From contig NZ_DASZBY010000093.1 of the NCBI RefSeq assembly GCF_035943795.1, forward strand, positions 62,001 through 126,000: 64,000 bases of DNA, in the 5' to 3' direction. Both the position numbers and the translations under genes were made by a program. The notes below the pieces were generated by a model that saw only the letters and a list, made by a program, of their open reading frames with translations, had not been told where the DNA came from and made no database searches. Shown here piece after piece: positions 1 through 8,223 of this stretch. Source of the DNA: Aliidongia sp035943795 (GTDB lineage Bacteria > Pseudomonadota > Alphaproteobacteria > ATCC43930 > CGMCC-115725). Each line of letters opens with the position of its first letter. Positions within the stretch are counted from its first letter, which is position 1.

Positions 1-48
1 CTGATCCTGTTCGCGCTCCAGGTGCTGTTCACCATCGCGCCGGTCTAG
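1..48 (+). CDS. C-terminal end of an unidentified, probably membrane, protein (5' truncated)
   Basis: The window opens in an open frame that encodes the last 15 residues of a protein and stops with TAG at 46-48. The visible tail is strongly hydrophobic (LILFALQVLFTIAPV), consistent with a final transmembrane helix. It is convergent with, and overlaps by a few bases, the stop of the cytochrome gene on the other strand. Too little is present to assign a family. Confidence 0.5.
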   Translation: MILFALQVLFTIAPV

Positions 49-1163
49 CGAGCGACGGGGGTCGAACCGGCTGCGGCGGATTTCTCGCTCTTCAACTCCT
101 TGATCCGCTGCTCGATCGGCCCGAACGGCCCCAGTTGATGCTGCGTGCGGTCGAACCCGTCGACATAGGGACCGTAGCCCGCATCGACGGGTTTCTGCAG
201 TCGCACCGGGAAATCCTGGTCGAGATGGGCGCGCGCCGGGCGCGGCTGACTTTGGAAATAGGCGACGACATCCCAGGCGTCCTCCGCACTCAGCGCCGGC
301 GCCAGCCAGGTCGAGCCGTTCGGCATGTTGCTGCGGACGAAGTTGGCGGCACTGACCAGCCGGTTCATGCCGGCGCCGTCGTTGAAGCTGTCCCGCCCCC
401 ACACCGGCGGAAACTCGTACCCGCCCGCATCCCCCGGGGGGCCGTGGCGCTTGCCCTGGCCGTCCAGCCCGTGGCAGCTGGCGCAATTCTGGCCGAACAG
501 CGCCTTGCCATGGTCCGGATCGGCGGCGCGCACCAGCTTCGGCATGTCGCCCGATCCGCGTCCGGCGGTTTGCGCGCCGATCGCGACGCCGGTCGACAGG
601 AATTTGATATAGGCGACGAAAGCCGCCATCTCGGTCGAATCGAGCGGCAGCGCGCGGCCGTTCATGCTGCGCTCCATGCAGCCGTTGATCCGGTCTTCCA
701 GCGAGCCGACCTTGCCTTCGCGTCCGCGATATTGCGGGAAATCGGCGAACACGCCGACGAACGGCAGGCCGAACTGCTTGGCGCCGCCTTCGAGATGGCA
801 ATTCTGGCAGGACAGGTTGTTGCCGGCATAACGCATGGCAGGGTCGGCGACCTCCGGCCCGATATGGGCATAGGTCGCGATGGTCAGCTCACGGCCGAGC
901 CGCACCAGCTTGCCCCAGGCATCGTTCGGCAACTTGTCGATGTCTGGCACCGTCCAGGCCGGCGGGGCGCTGGGATGTGCGGGCTTCGCAGGGTCGCTCC
1001 TCGCCAGAACAGGTGGGACGGCGGGCACTCCCGGCGGGGCGGCAACCGGCGGCTTCGCGGGTGCGGCAACCGGTACCGGGCCGCCGCCCGGCGAACGACC
1101 GGTAAGGCAGACGGCCGCGACACCGACCGCGCCATAGATCATGGCCATGAACGACAGTTTCAC
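45..1163 (-). CDS. tsdA: Dihaem c-type cytochrome, TsdA-like thiosulfate dehydrogenase
   Basis: A 372-residue exported dihaem cytochrome. An N-terminal hydrophobic anchor (about residues 5-21) and a Pro/Ala-rich linker (about 22-70) precede two haem motifs, CQNCH at 119-123 and CASCH at 227-231. Between them lies RINGCMERSMNG, a hallmark of TsdA enzymes, which oxidise thiosulfate to tetrathionate in the periplasm. Cys162 falls exactly 43 residues after the first haem cysteine, the spacing I recall for the axial cysteine of Allochromatium TsdA haem 1. I chose the GTG start at 1163 because GGGAGG lies a few bases upstream and the signal/anchor follows directly; the frame stays open to 1334, but that extension is arginine-rich and unconvincing. 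No other sulfur-oxidation gene is visible, so the reaction is family inference. A generic cytochrome class I electron carrier is the alternative. Confidence 0.82.
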   Translation of the reverse strand: MKLSFMAMIYGAVGVAAVCLTGRSPGGGPVPVAAPAKPPVAAPPGVPAVPPVLARSDPAKPAHPSAPPAWTVPDIDKLPNDAWGKLVRLGRELTIATYAHIGPEVADPAMRYAGNNLSCQNCHLEGGAKQFGLPFVGVFADFPQYRGREGKVGSLEDRINGCMERSMNGRALPLDSTEMAAFVAYIKFLSTGVAIGAQTAGRGSGDMPKLVRAADPDHGKALFGQNCASCHGLDGQGKRHGPPGDAGGYEFPPVWGRDSFNDGAGMNRLVSAANFVRSNMPNGSTWLAPALSAEDAWDVVAYFQSQPRPARAHLDQDFPVRLQKPVDAGYGPYVDGFDRTQHQLGPFGPIEQRIKELKSEKSAAAGSTPVAR

Positions 1164-1291
1164 GAAGGCCCTCCCCGCCTGACCGCGCCGATCATACCAT
1201 GCGCGCCCAGATCCCTCACGCCGCTCGGACTGGTGCCGGAACCGCTCGATCACCACCGGTCTCTGCTTCCCGTTTGACGGGAATTCCGTAT

Positions 1292-2401
1292 ATGGTCGAG
1301 GCGAGGTTTTCGCGGGGAATGATGCGCCTGACATTGTTTGCAGCGGTCGCTATGACGACCAGCTTGCTGGTTTCCACCGCCAGGGCGGCCGATGGTCCCG
1401 TCGCCGGCCCGGCGATCTCCGTGGCCAACGTCTGCCAAAGCAGCGTGCAGCCCCAGGCCAGGATCGCCGCCTGCGAGGTCCTGCTGCGGAGTTTGGGGTC
1501 GCGCCCCCAATTGGCGGCGGTCGTGCTGTATTCCATCGGATTTTCCCGGGAGGATCTGCATGACCCCGACGCGGCACTGCTGAGCTTCACCGACGCGCTG
1601 CAGCGGGACCCGACGCTATGGCCGGCGTCCTGGGCGCGGGCGGAGCTGCTGCAGGCGCGCCGGGAATATGGCTCGGCCCTCCAGGACTGGAACCAGGTGG
1701 TGGCCCAACGGCCCGCCCTGGCCCAGGCCTATCTGTGGCGCGGCAACGCCGCCAGCAACCTCGGGCGCCAGGACGCCGCCATCGCGGATTATACCAAGGC
1801 GATCACCATCGCGTCGCCCAACGATGCGGTCGACGAGTTCTATGAGGAACGCGGGACGGCCCAAGCCGCAGCGCATCGTCCGGACCTGGCGATCCAGGAC
1901 TTCGACCAGGCGATCGCTCGCAACGAGCGCGCCGCCACGGCCTATGCCGGCCGCGGACGATCCCTGTTCCTGAAGGGCGATGCGATCGGGGCGGTGAGCG
2001 ATTTTCGCAAGGCCAGCGAGCTGGCGCCCGACGATCTCTATGACGCGTTGTGGCTGTATCTGGCGGAAACCGAGTCGGGACAGGACGGCGCCGGCAACCT
2101 GCGTGGCAGGATGCCTCAGCTGCCGATGACCAGATGGCCTGGTCCGCTGGTTCGTGTCCTGCTGGGCGACATCAAGCCCGAGCAGGTTCAGCCAGCTCCC
2201 CCGGAGCCTGCCGGGTGGTCCGCGGCCGACCGGCAGGCCGGCGCCGCCTGCGAACTGGCCTTCTTCACGGGCGAGTTGCACCGACTGCAGGGTCGGAAAG
2301 ATCAGGCGATTGCGGCATTCCGGGCGGCACTCGCGACCCACGTCCTGGAATATGTCGAATATCCCGCCGCCGAGGCCGAACTCGCGCGCCTGACGCGCTG
2401 A
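1292..2401 (+). CDS. Exported tetratricopeptide-repeat protein
   Basis: A 369-residue protein with an N-terminal signal peptide (hydrophobic stretch ending near STARAADG) and several TPR units at about residues 95-250, recognisable from W/Y-G-A-Y/F spacings such as YLWRGNAASNLGRQDAAI. TPR arrays scaffold protein-protein contacts; here it should act in the periplasm. The ATG at 1292 has a GGGA element about 9 bases upstream; ATGs at 1319 and 1322 are alternatives that would shorten the signal peptide's n-region. The stop at 2399-2401 lies 44 bases before the next gene, a transglutaminase-like lipoprotein, so the two are probably cotranscribed. The partner is unknown. Confidence 0.75.
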   Translation: MVEARFSRGMMRLTLFAAVAMTTSLLVSTARAADGPVAGPAISVANVCQSSVQPQARIAACEVLLRSLGSRPQLAAVVLYSIGFSREDLHDPDAALLSFTDALQRDPTLWPASWARAELLQARREYGSALQDWNQVVAQRPALAQAYLWRGNAASNLGRQDAAIADYTKAITIASPNDAVDEFYEERGTAQAAAHRPDLAIQDFDQAIARNERAATAYAGRGRSLFLKGDAIGAVSDFRKASELAPDDLYDALWLYLAETESGQDGAGNLRGRMPQLPMTRWPGPLVRVLLGDIKPEQVQPAPPEPAGWSAADRQAGAACELAFFTGELHRLQGRKDQAIAAFRAALATHVLEYVEYPAAEAELARLTR

Positions 2402-2445
2402 TGGCCGTCTTGCGCATCCCACGCTCTTTTCATACGGAGACATCG

Positions 2446-5151
2446 ATGGTGGGCCACAGCCGCCTTCGTCCCGCCCTGGCTTGCTCCACGGCCGTGCTGC
2501 TGACGGCGGCCGGATGCGCCCCAGGGACGCCCAATGGTCAGGCGCCGGTCTCGCCATCCGATCTCACGACTCTCGCCACCTATGGGCCGCACCGTGCCGA
2601 AGCGGAGTTGGCCTTCCGGTTGATGTCGGGCAAAGGGGTGGCGCGCTCGCCGGCGACCGGCGCGGCGCTGATCCGCCAATTGGCGGACACCGGCGATGCC
2701 GGTGCGGAGACGACGCTCGCGGCGCTCTATCTTTCCGGAAACGGTGTCGAGAAGAGCCCGACGACCGCCATCGAATGGTACGAGAAGGCGGCGGCGCAGA
2801 ATTATGCCGAGGCCGAGGCCAATCTCGCCTTCGCCTATGGCCGCGGCTCGCTGGTGCCGGCGGATCCCGCACGCGCCTTCGCACTGGCCCAGAAAGCGGC
2901 GACCCAAGGCAACGCCGAGGGTGAAATCGCGCTCGGTACCGCCTTTGCGGAAGGCTGGGGCACCGCCAAGGATGATCAGGCGGCACTTCGTTGGTACCGC
3001 AAGGCGGCGGATCACCATCATACCCGGGCGCAGCAGGCGATCGGCCAGGCGTATCTCGACGGCAAGGGGGTTGCGGTGAATCGGATCTTGGCTTTCGCGT
3101 GGTTCAGCGTGGCGGCGACGAACGCGATGGCCTTCACGCCGGCCGACAGCGCGCTCGCGTCCCGCGCGCGGGACGATCTGGCCTTGCTGCTGTTGCCCGC
3201 GGAAGTCCAGCAAGGCACGCAGATCGCGGCATCCTGGAAGCCTGGCGTCGATCTCGATGCCGTGGCCATCGCCGCCGGGCCGACGACGGCCCCACCCAGG
3301 CAATTCAACTCACCGACGACCGGGACGCTACAGGCCGCCGCCGGCCCGCGGGTCGATCCGCCGGTGGTCGAGCGCCTGATGAACTACGACATCGACGTCC
3401 AGCCCAGCGGCAATTGGACGGCGACGATGCGGCGCGAGGTGATGGTCAGAAACGAGGCGGCGGTCAAGGGTGCCAGCCAGGTGCCGCTCTATTTCAACAG
3501 CGCGCTCGACACGGTCGATGTCATCGAAGCCTATACCTTGAAAAGCGACGGCCGGAAGCTGCCCGTCGACAGTGCCGCGATCTACAGCCAGCTCGTACCC
3601 GGCAGCCCGACCGCGCCGATGTTCGACGATCAGAAGCAGAAGATCGTCGTCTTTCCGGACGTCGAGGCCGGAGACGTCCTGGTCCTGAGCGTCAAGTATA
3701 CCATGACCTCGCTGCTGCCCGGCCTGTTCAGCTTCCATTGGATGTTCGACCAGACCTATGCCGAGAACGATGCGCGGGTGACGATCCGGGCGCCGCAATC
3801 CATGCCGCTCGTCACCGAGACGCACGACGTAAAGTTCGCCCAACGCAGCGAGGGCGACAAGACGGTCTACGAATGGCGCTACGCCAACCCCAGCCCCTTG
3901 TCAGAGAACATCCTGGCGCTCGATCCGATCGATCGGGCACCCCGGCTCTTCGCCTCAAGCTTCAAGACCTACGACCAGATGGCGAGCGCCTACGATGCGC
4001 TCGCCGAACCGAAAGTGACGGTCACGCCCCGGGTGCAGCAATTGGCCGACAGCGTCACCGCCGGCGCGCAGGACCGACGCAAGCAGGCCGAACTGCTCTA
4101 TGATTGGGTCAGCCGCCACATCCGCTACGTCGGCGTGGAACTCGGCATGGGCGCGATCGTGCCGCACGATGTCGAGACGATCCTCAGCAACGGCTATGGC
4201 GACTGCAAGGATCACAGCACGCTGTTCTCGACCCTGTTGAAGGCGAAGGGCATTCCCAGCCAGATCGTCATGATCAATCTGGGGGCTAGCTACACCCTGG
4301 CGACGCCGCCGACCTTCGGCGCGCTCAACCACGCCATCACCTACCTGCCCGAATTCGACCTCTATGCCGACACCACGGCCGGCGTGGCACCGTTCGGGGT
4401 GCTGCCCTTTCCTGAATATGGCAAGCCGGTCGTGTTCGCGACGGCGACCGCGCCGGCCATCCATCACACGCCGGCACTCTCGGACGGGCTCGCCACGGTC
4501 ACGACCCGGACGATGGCGAAGCTGGGTCCGGACGGCAAGCTGAGCGGCGAGAGCGAGACCACCGGCACCGGCCCCTTCGCGATCCAGCTGCGCCAGCTGG
4601 CCGTCAACATCCAGTCGATCGGCGCCGAGCAGGCGGCAAAATACCAGCTGCGCGGCCAAGGTTTCGACGGCAAGGGCCGGTTCGATTTCGCCTCGCCCTT
4701 CGCGATGGCCGACACCTTCCGGATTGCCGGGCATTTCGAAACCGAGCCGCATATGGAGCTGGTGTCGGGCAACAGCTTCAAGCTGCCGCTCGGCTTGGGG
4801 CTGGGCGCGCAGCCGGGCGCCGAACTGCTGGGGCCGCTTTATAATTTCCGCGATGCGCGGGGCATCGAGCCGACGGCCTGCTTCAGCGGCCGGGAAGTAT
4901 CGGACGTTTCGCTCGAACTGCCGCCGGGCAAGCACCCCCGCGAATTGCCGAAACCGGCCGACATCAAGACCGATTTCATGACCTACAGCTCCCATTGGTC
5001 GCTGGCCGGCCATACCGTCACGGTCCACCGGGAATTCACCAGCAAGGTGGCGCAGCCGATCTGCCTCGGCGCCGTCCGGCTGGCGGCCGCCAAGGCGCTG
5101 AACGACATCCGGGGCGACTATAACAAGGCGATGGCGCTCACCGGCGGCTGA
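2446..5151 (+). CDS. Sel1-repeat / DUF3857 / transglutaminase-like lipoprotein
   Basis: A 901-residue predicted outer-membrane or periplasmic lipoprotein. The lipobox LTAAGC ends a short signal peptide. Residues about 50-240 are Sel1-like repeats (GNGVEKSPTTAIEWYEKAA and similar). A DUF3857 region follows at about 310-480, then a transglutaminase-like core with a full Cys-His-Asp triad: Cys587 in YGDCKDH, His629 in LNHAITY and Asp642 in YADTT. DUF3857-transglutaminase pairs are common in bacterial envelope proteins, but substrates are unknown; cleavage or crosslinking of a surface protein is inference. The ATG at 2446 was chosen because GGAGA sits about 6-7 bases upstream and gives a clean lipoprotein signal; an upstream ATG at 2401 overlaps the TPR gene's stop and would add 15 residues. 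Confidence 0.8.
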   Translation: MVGHSRLRPALACSTAVLLTAAGCAPGTPNGQAPVSPSDLTTLATYGPHRAEAELAFRLMSGKGVARSPATGAALIRQLADTGDAGAETTLAALYLSGNGVEKSPTTAIEWYEKAAAQNYAEAEANLAFAYGRGSLVPADPARAFALAQKAATQGNAEGEIALGTAFAEGWGTAKDDQAALRWYRKAADHHHTRAQQAIGQAYLDGKGVAVNRILAFAWFSVAATNAMAFTPADSALASRARDDLALLLLPAEVQQGTQIAASWKPGVDLDAVAIAAGPTTAPPRQFNSPTTGTLQAAAGPRVDPPVVERLMNYDIDVQPSGNWTATMRREVMVRNEAAVKGASQVPLYFNSALDTVDVIEAYTLKSDGRKLPVDSAAIYSQLVPGSPTAPMFDDQKQKIVVFPDVEAGDVLVLSVKYTMTSLLPGLFSFHWMFDQTYAENDARVTIRAPQSMPLVTETHDVKFAQRSEGDKTVYEWRYANPSPLSENILALDPIDRAPRLFASSFKTYDQMASAYDALAEPKVTVTPRVQQLADSVTAGAQDRRKQAELLYDWVSRHIRYVGVELGMGAIVPHDVETILSNGYGDCKDHSTLFSTLLKAKGIPSQIVMINLGASYTLATPPTFGALNHAITYLPEFDLYADTTAGVAPFGVLPFPEYGKPVVFATATAPAIHHTPALSDGLATVTTRTMAKLGPDGKLSGESETTGTGPFAIQLRQLAVNIQSIGAEQAAKYQLRGQGFDGKGRFDFASPFAMADTFRIAGHFETEPHMELVSGNSFKLPLGLGLGAQPGAELLGPLYNFRDARGIEPTACFSGREVSDVSLELPPGKHPRELPKPADIKTDFMTYSSHWSLAGHTVTVHREFTSKVAQPICLGAVRLAAAKALNDIRGDYNKAMALTGG

Positions 5152-5216
5152 GCCTATGGGCCGCTGTGCTCAATCACCTGATGCACCGCGCAATCGCTCA
5201 GACGTCATGAATCTGG

Positions 5217-5258
5217 AGCGCTCTCCGTGCAGATGATTTCATCTGAACGGAAAGCGCT
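5217..5258. repeat. Near-perfect 20-bp-arm palindrome after the transglutaminase gene
   Basis: Arms at 5217-5236 and 5239-5258 pair at 18 of 20 positions around a 2-base centre. The outer part reads AGCGCT on one side and AGCGCT on the other; the inner part is CAGATGA / TCATCTG. No T-tract follows. It lies between two co-oriented genes. The form resembles dispersed palindromic (REP/MITE-like) elements of alphaproteobacteria; it could alternatively end the upstream transcript. Confidence 0.7.
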
Positions 5259-5275
5259 CTAGGCTGCGGATCTAG

Positions 5276-7300
5276 ATGCACGCCAGACCGGTTGGCCCGA
5301 TGAGCGCGTTTCGCACCTTGTTTTCCCGCCTCTTCGCCGGTCTCCGGACATCGCTGCCGTTGCAGGCCAGCGTGATCGTGCTCGTCGCCGTCATCGGCAT
5401 CGAAGGGGCGACCCAGGTGGGATTCGTCGGCCGCGGCCTCGATTCCGCCGAGGAATGGTCGCGCGACCTGCGCCTGACCATCGGCAACATCTTCAAGCGG
5501 TCGACCACGCCCCATCCCGAGATCGTCGTGGTCACCATCACCGAGAGCGTGCTCGACGCCTTCAAATACCGATCGCCGGTCGACCGGCAGTTCCTGTCGG
5601 ACCTCCTGGACAAGCTCGCGGCAAAACATGTCCAGGCGATCGGCGTCGACGTACTGCTCGATCGCCCGACCGAGCCGGACAAGGATGCGGCCCTGCGCCA
5701 TACGCTCCGCACCTTGCCGGTGCCGGTCGTCATGAGCTTCGTCGAAGACCCTCGCCTGCTGGAGCCGGAACCGCTCAAATTCCTGAAGGAGTTCGTTCCG
5801 CCGGAAGAGCGCGGCATGGCGAACATCCCGTTCGGCAAGGACAATGTCGTACGCTCGATCTACCCGGGCGAGTTCGATCATGACGGGCACTACATCCCCG
5901 GCCTCGCCCGCGCCATCCTGGGGCGGATCGGCATCCAGACACCGGACGAGGAGCCGCGGCTACGCTATCTGCAGCCGCTCGCCGACGGGTCGCCGCCCTT
6001 CACCGAGATCGAGGCCGACACGGTGGAATTCGTGCCGGAGGCATTGCTGGCCGGCAAGATCGTGCTGGTCGGCGCCGACCTCTCGATCACCGACCGGCAC
6101 CTGACGCCCTTTTCCCGCAACCAGGGTGGCCTGGACGGCGAAATGGCCGGCGTCATCATCCATGCCCACGGCCTCGCCCAGTTGCTCGACGGCAAGGGCG
6201 TCAAGATGCTGCCCCAGGCCGCGGCGATCCTGCTGCTGGCCTTCATGGCGGTGATCGGCACGACGCTCGGCCGCCTCGCCCTGCCGACCTGGGGCCAGGC
6301 CGGCATCGGGCTGGGCCTGATCGCGCTGTTCTGGGCCGGCGGCTTCGTCATCTATGGCGAGACGGAGCTGTTCATTCCCCTGGTCGACCCGACCGTGGTC
6401 TTCGCCGCCGCCAGTTGGCTGACCGATCTGGTCATCGGCCGCGAGATGCGGCAGCAACGCAACTTCGTGACCAATGCCCTGTCGCGCATCGTGTCGCACA
6501 AGGTGGTCGACGAGTTGCTGCGCGACCCCTCGAAGCTGTCGGTGGCCGCAACCCGGCGCGAGATGACCTACCTGTTCACCGACGTCGCGGGCTTCACCAC
6601 GCTCGCCGAATCGATCACGTCGGATCAGCTGTCGGACCTGTTGAACCACTATCTCCAAGGCCTGTGCGACGAAATCCTGCGTGCCGAGGGCACGGTCTGC
6701 CGGTTCATCGGCGACGCGGTGTTCGCGCTGTGGAGCGCGCCGATCGAACAGCCCGATCATGCCGCCCGCGCCGTCGCCTGCGCGCTCGCGATCGATGCCC
6801 ACACCCAGGCGTTCCGCCACGCGCAAAAGGAAAAAGGATTGTCGTTCGGCAAGACCCGCATCGGCGTCCACAGCGGCGACGCCATGGTCGGCTTCTTCGG
6901 GGCGAACGACCGGATGGAATATACGGCGCTGGGCGACAATGTGAATGCCTCGTCCCGGCTCGAAAGCCTGAACAAGTTCTTCGGGACCCGCATCGCGATC
7001 AGCGAGGCCACGGCGCTGCAGGCGCCGGATGTGCCGATGCGCCTGGTCGCCAACGTCATCGTCAAGGGCAAGAGCCTGCCGATGAAGATTTACGAACCGT
7101 TGAAATCCCAGGTCATCGAAAGCGGCTACGCGGCGCGCTATGCCGTGGCCTACGCGGCGCTCGAGGCCGGATCGCCCGATACGCCGGCCCTGTTCGAGGC
7201 GCTGGCCGTCGAGAACCCGGATGACGGCGTGGTTTCTTTCCATCTGGAACGGCTGCGCCGGGGCGTCATCGAACAGGAAGTGGTGCTGCTCGAGAAGTAG
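5276..7300 (+). CDS. CHASE2-domain class III adenylate/guanylate cyclase
   Basis: A 674-residue inner-membrane enzyme making a cyclic nucleotide from ATP or GTP. One N-terminal transmembrane helix (about 25-50) leads to a periplasmic CHASE2 sensor (about 55-300), then three closely spaced helices (about 310-390) and a cytoplasmic class III catalytic domain (about 425-610). Both metal aspartates are present: Asp436 in FTDVAGF and Asp480 in FIGDAVFA. The NASSRLES segment carries the transition-state Asn/Arg. The position that is usually the purine-selecting Lys (K-F/Y-I-G-D) is Arg476, so ATP versus GTP preference is uncertain. A start at 5300 is also possible. Its neighbours are envelope and secretion genes, and a CRP-like box lies upstream of tpsB in the same region. 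The sensed signal is unknown. Confidence 0.88.
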   Translation: MHARPVGPMSAFRTLFSRLFAGLRTSLPLQASVIVLVAVIGIEGATQVGFVGRGLDSAEEWSRDLRLTIGNIFKRSTTPHPEIVVVTITESVLDAFKYRSPVDRQFLSDLLDKLAAKHVQAIGVDVLLDRPTEPDKDAALRHTLRTLPVPVVMSFVEDPRLLEPEPLKFLKEFVPPEERGMANIPFGKDNVVRSIYPGEFDHDGHYIPGLARAILGRIGIQTPDEEPRLRYLQPLADGSPPFTEIEADTVEFVPEALLAGKIVLVGADLSITDRHLTPFSRNQGGLDGEMAGVIIHAHGLAQLLDGKGVKMLPQAAAILLLAFMAVIGTTLGRLALPTWGQAGIGLGLIALFWAGGFVIYGETELFIPLVDPTVVFAAASWLTDLVIGREMRQQRNFVTNALSRIVSHKVVDELLRDPSKLSVAATRREMTYLFTDVAGFTTLAESITSDQLSDLLNHYLQGLCDEILRAEGTVCRFIGDAVFALWSAPIEQPDHAARAVACALAIDAHTQAFRHAQKEKGLSFGKTRIGVHSGDAMVGFFGANDRMEYTALGDNVNASSRLESLNKFFGTRIAISEATALQAPDVPMRLVANVIVKGKSLPMKIYEPLKSQVIESGYAARYAVAYAALEAGSPDTPALFEALAVENPDDGVVSFHLERLRRGVIEQEVVLLEK

Positions 7301-7349
7301 CGGCGTCGCGGATCAACTATATTTCGACCAATCGTTTTGGGTGTGACGA

Positions 7350-7377
7350 TTGACGCACCCTGCGGCACGGGTAAAAT
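7350..7377 (+). promoter_or_regulatory. Probable sigma-70-type promoter of the FecR-like gene
   Basis: TTGACG at 7350-7355 and TAAAAT at 7372-7377 are separated by 16 bases, within a locally AT-richer spacer. The next start codon is at 7495, giving a leader of about 110 bases. This suggests that the FecR-like gene is transcribed separately from the cyclase gene. Based on motif match only. Confidence 0.5.
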
Positions 7378-7494
7378 GCCATGTATCTTTTGCCCGTTAG
7401 TTTCGGCCGTGGCGCCGAGCCGATCGAGCGGCGCGCTCATCATGCAGCGCGACGGTATCGGTGCAATGGGGCGTGGACTTTGAAGAGGTCTCAG

Positions 7495-8223
7495 ATGAAC
7501 ATTATTGCTGGTCCTGCCGCCCTCGCGTTTTGCGCGTTGGCGGTTTCGCTCGTGGCGCTCGGCGCGCCGGCCCGGGCCGACGAACCGTCGCTGGTAGTGC
7601 TGAAGGTCGCCGGCGTCGCGCTGAAGCCCGGCGACAAGGTCCCGGGTACCCAGATCCTGAAGCTGACCGACGGCCAAAGCGTCAGCCTGATCGGCTCCGA
7701 CGGCAAGATGATCCTGCTCAAAGGCCCCTATGATGGTCCCGCCGCCAGGGTCGCCGAGGTGAAGACCGCCAGCGTCACTGACATGCTGCAGCCCCTGTTC
7801 AGCAAGGCCAAGGTCGAGACCGCCATGCCCGGGGTCATCCGCACCGCGACAGAGGCCGGACCCGACAGCACCCCCTGGGTGCTGGACGTGAGCAAGGGCG
7901 GCGATTTCTGCGTCTATCAGACGATCGGCTACGATCTGTGGCGCGCGGACAATGGCGCGGCCGAGACGGTGACGATCCAGTCGCTGGATCATCCGGCCAC
8001 GCCCGTCCTGATCCAGTTCGATGCCCATAAGTCGCGCGCCGCCCTGCCCGACTCCCTGAGCTTCGCGGACGGCGAGAAATACAAGCTGAGCGGCGCCGGC
8101 AGGACGACCGAGATCACGGCCCATGTCGTGCCGGAAACCGTACCGCAGGACCGGACTGCCGCCGCCTGGTTCATGACCGACAATTGCGAGTCCCAGGCCC
8201 GGGCGCTGCTCAAGAGCTTCTAG
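7495..8223 (+). CDS. Exported FecR-like domain protein
   Basis: A 242-residue secreted protein with a clear signal peptide ending at APARADE (about residue 26). The segment from about 30 to 75 (LKPGDKVPGTQILKLTDGQ, then VSLIGSDGKMILLKGP) has the pattern of the FecR beta-rich domain, in which G-D, L-x-D-G and G-P turns recur. The C-terminal half has no family I recognise but contains two cysteines, one near DFCVY and one near DNCES, that might pair. The ATG at 7495 has AGAGG about 8 bases upstream. Its stop overlaps by 4 bases the stop of the convergent CHAT gene. FecR-like secreted proteins are often found beside CHAT and haemagglutinin-type genes, but no function is established; involvement in surface signalling is speculation. 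Confidence 0.65.
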   Translation: MNIIAGPAALAFCALAVSLVALGAPARADEPSLVVLKVAGVALKPGDKVPGTQILKLTDGQSVSLIGSDGKMILLKGPYDGPAARVAEVKTASVTDMLQPLFSKAKVETAMPGVIRTATEAGPDSTPWVLDVSKGGDFCVYQTIGYDLWRADNGAAETVTIQSLDHPATPVLIQFDAHKSRAALPDSLSFADGEKYKLSGAGRTTEITAHVVPETVPQDRTAAAWFMTDNCESQARALLKSF

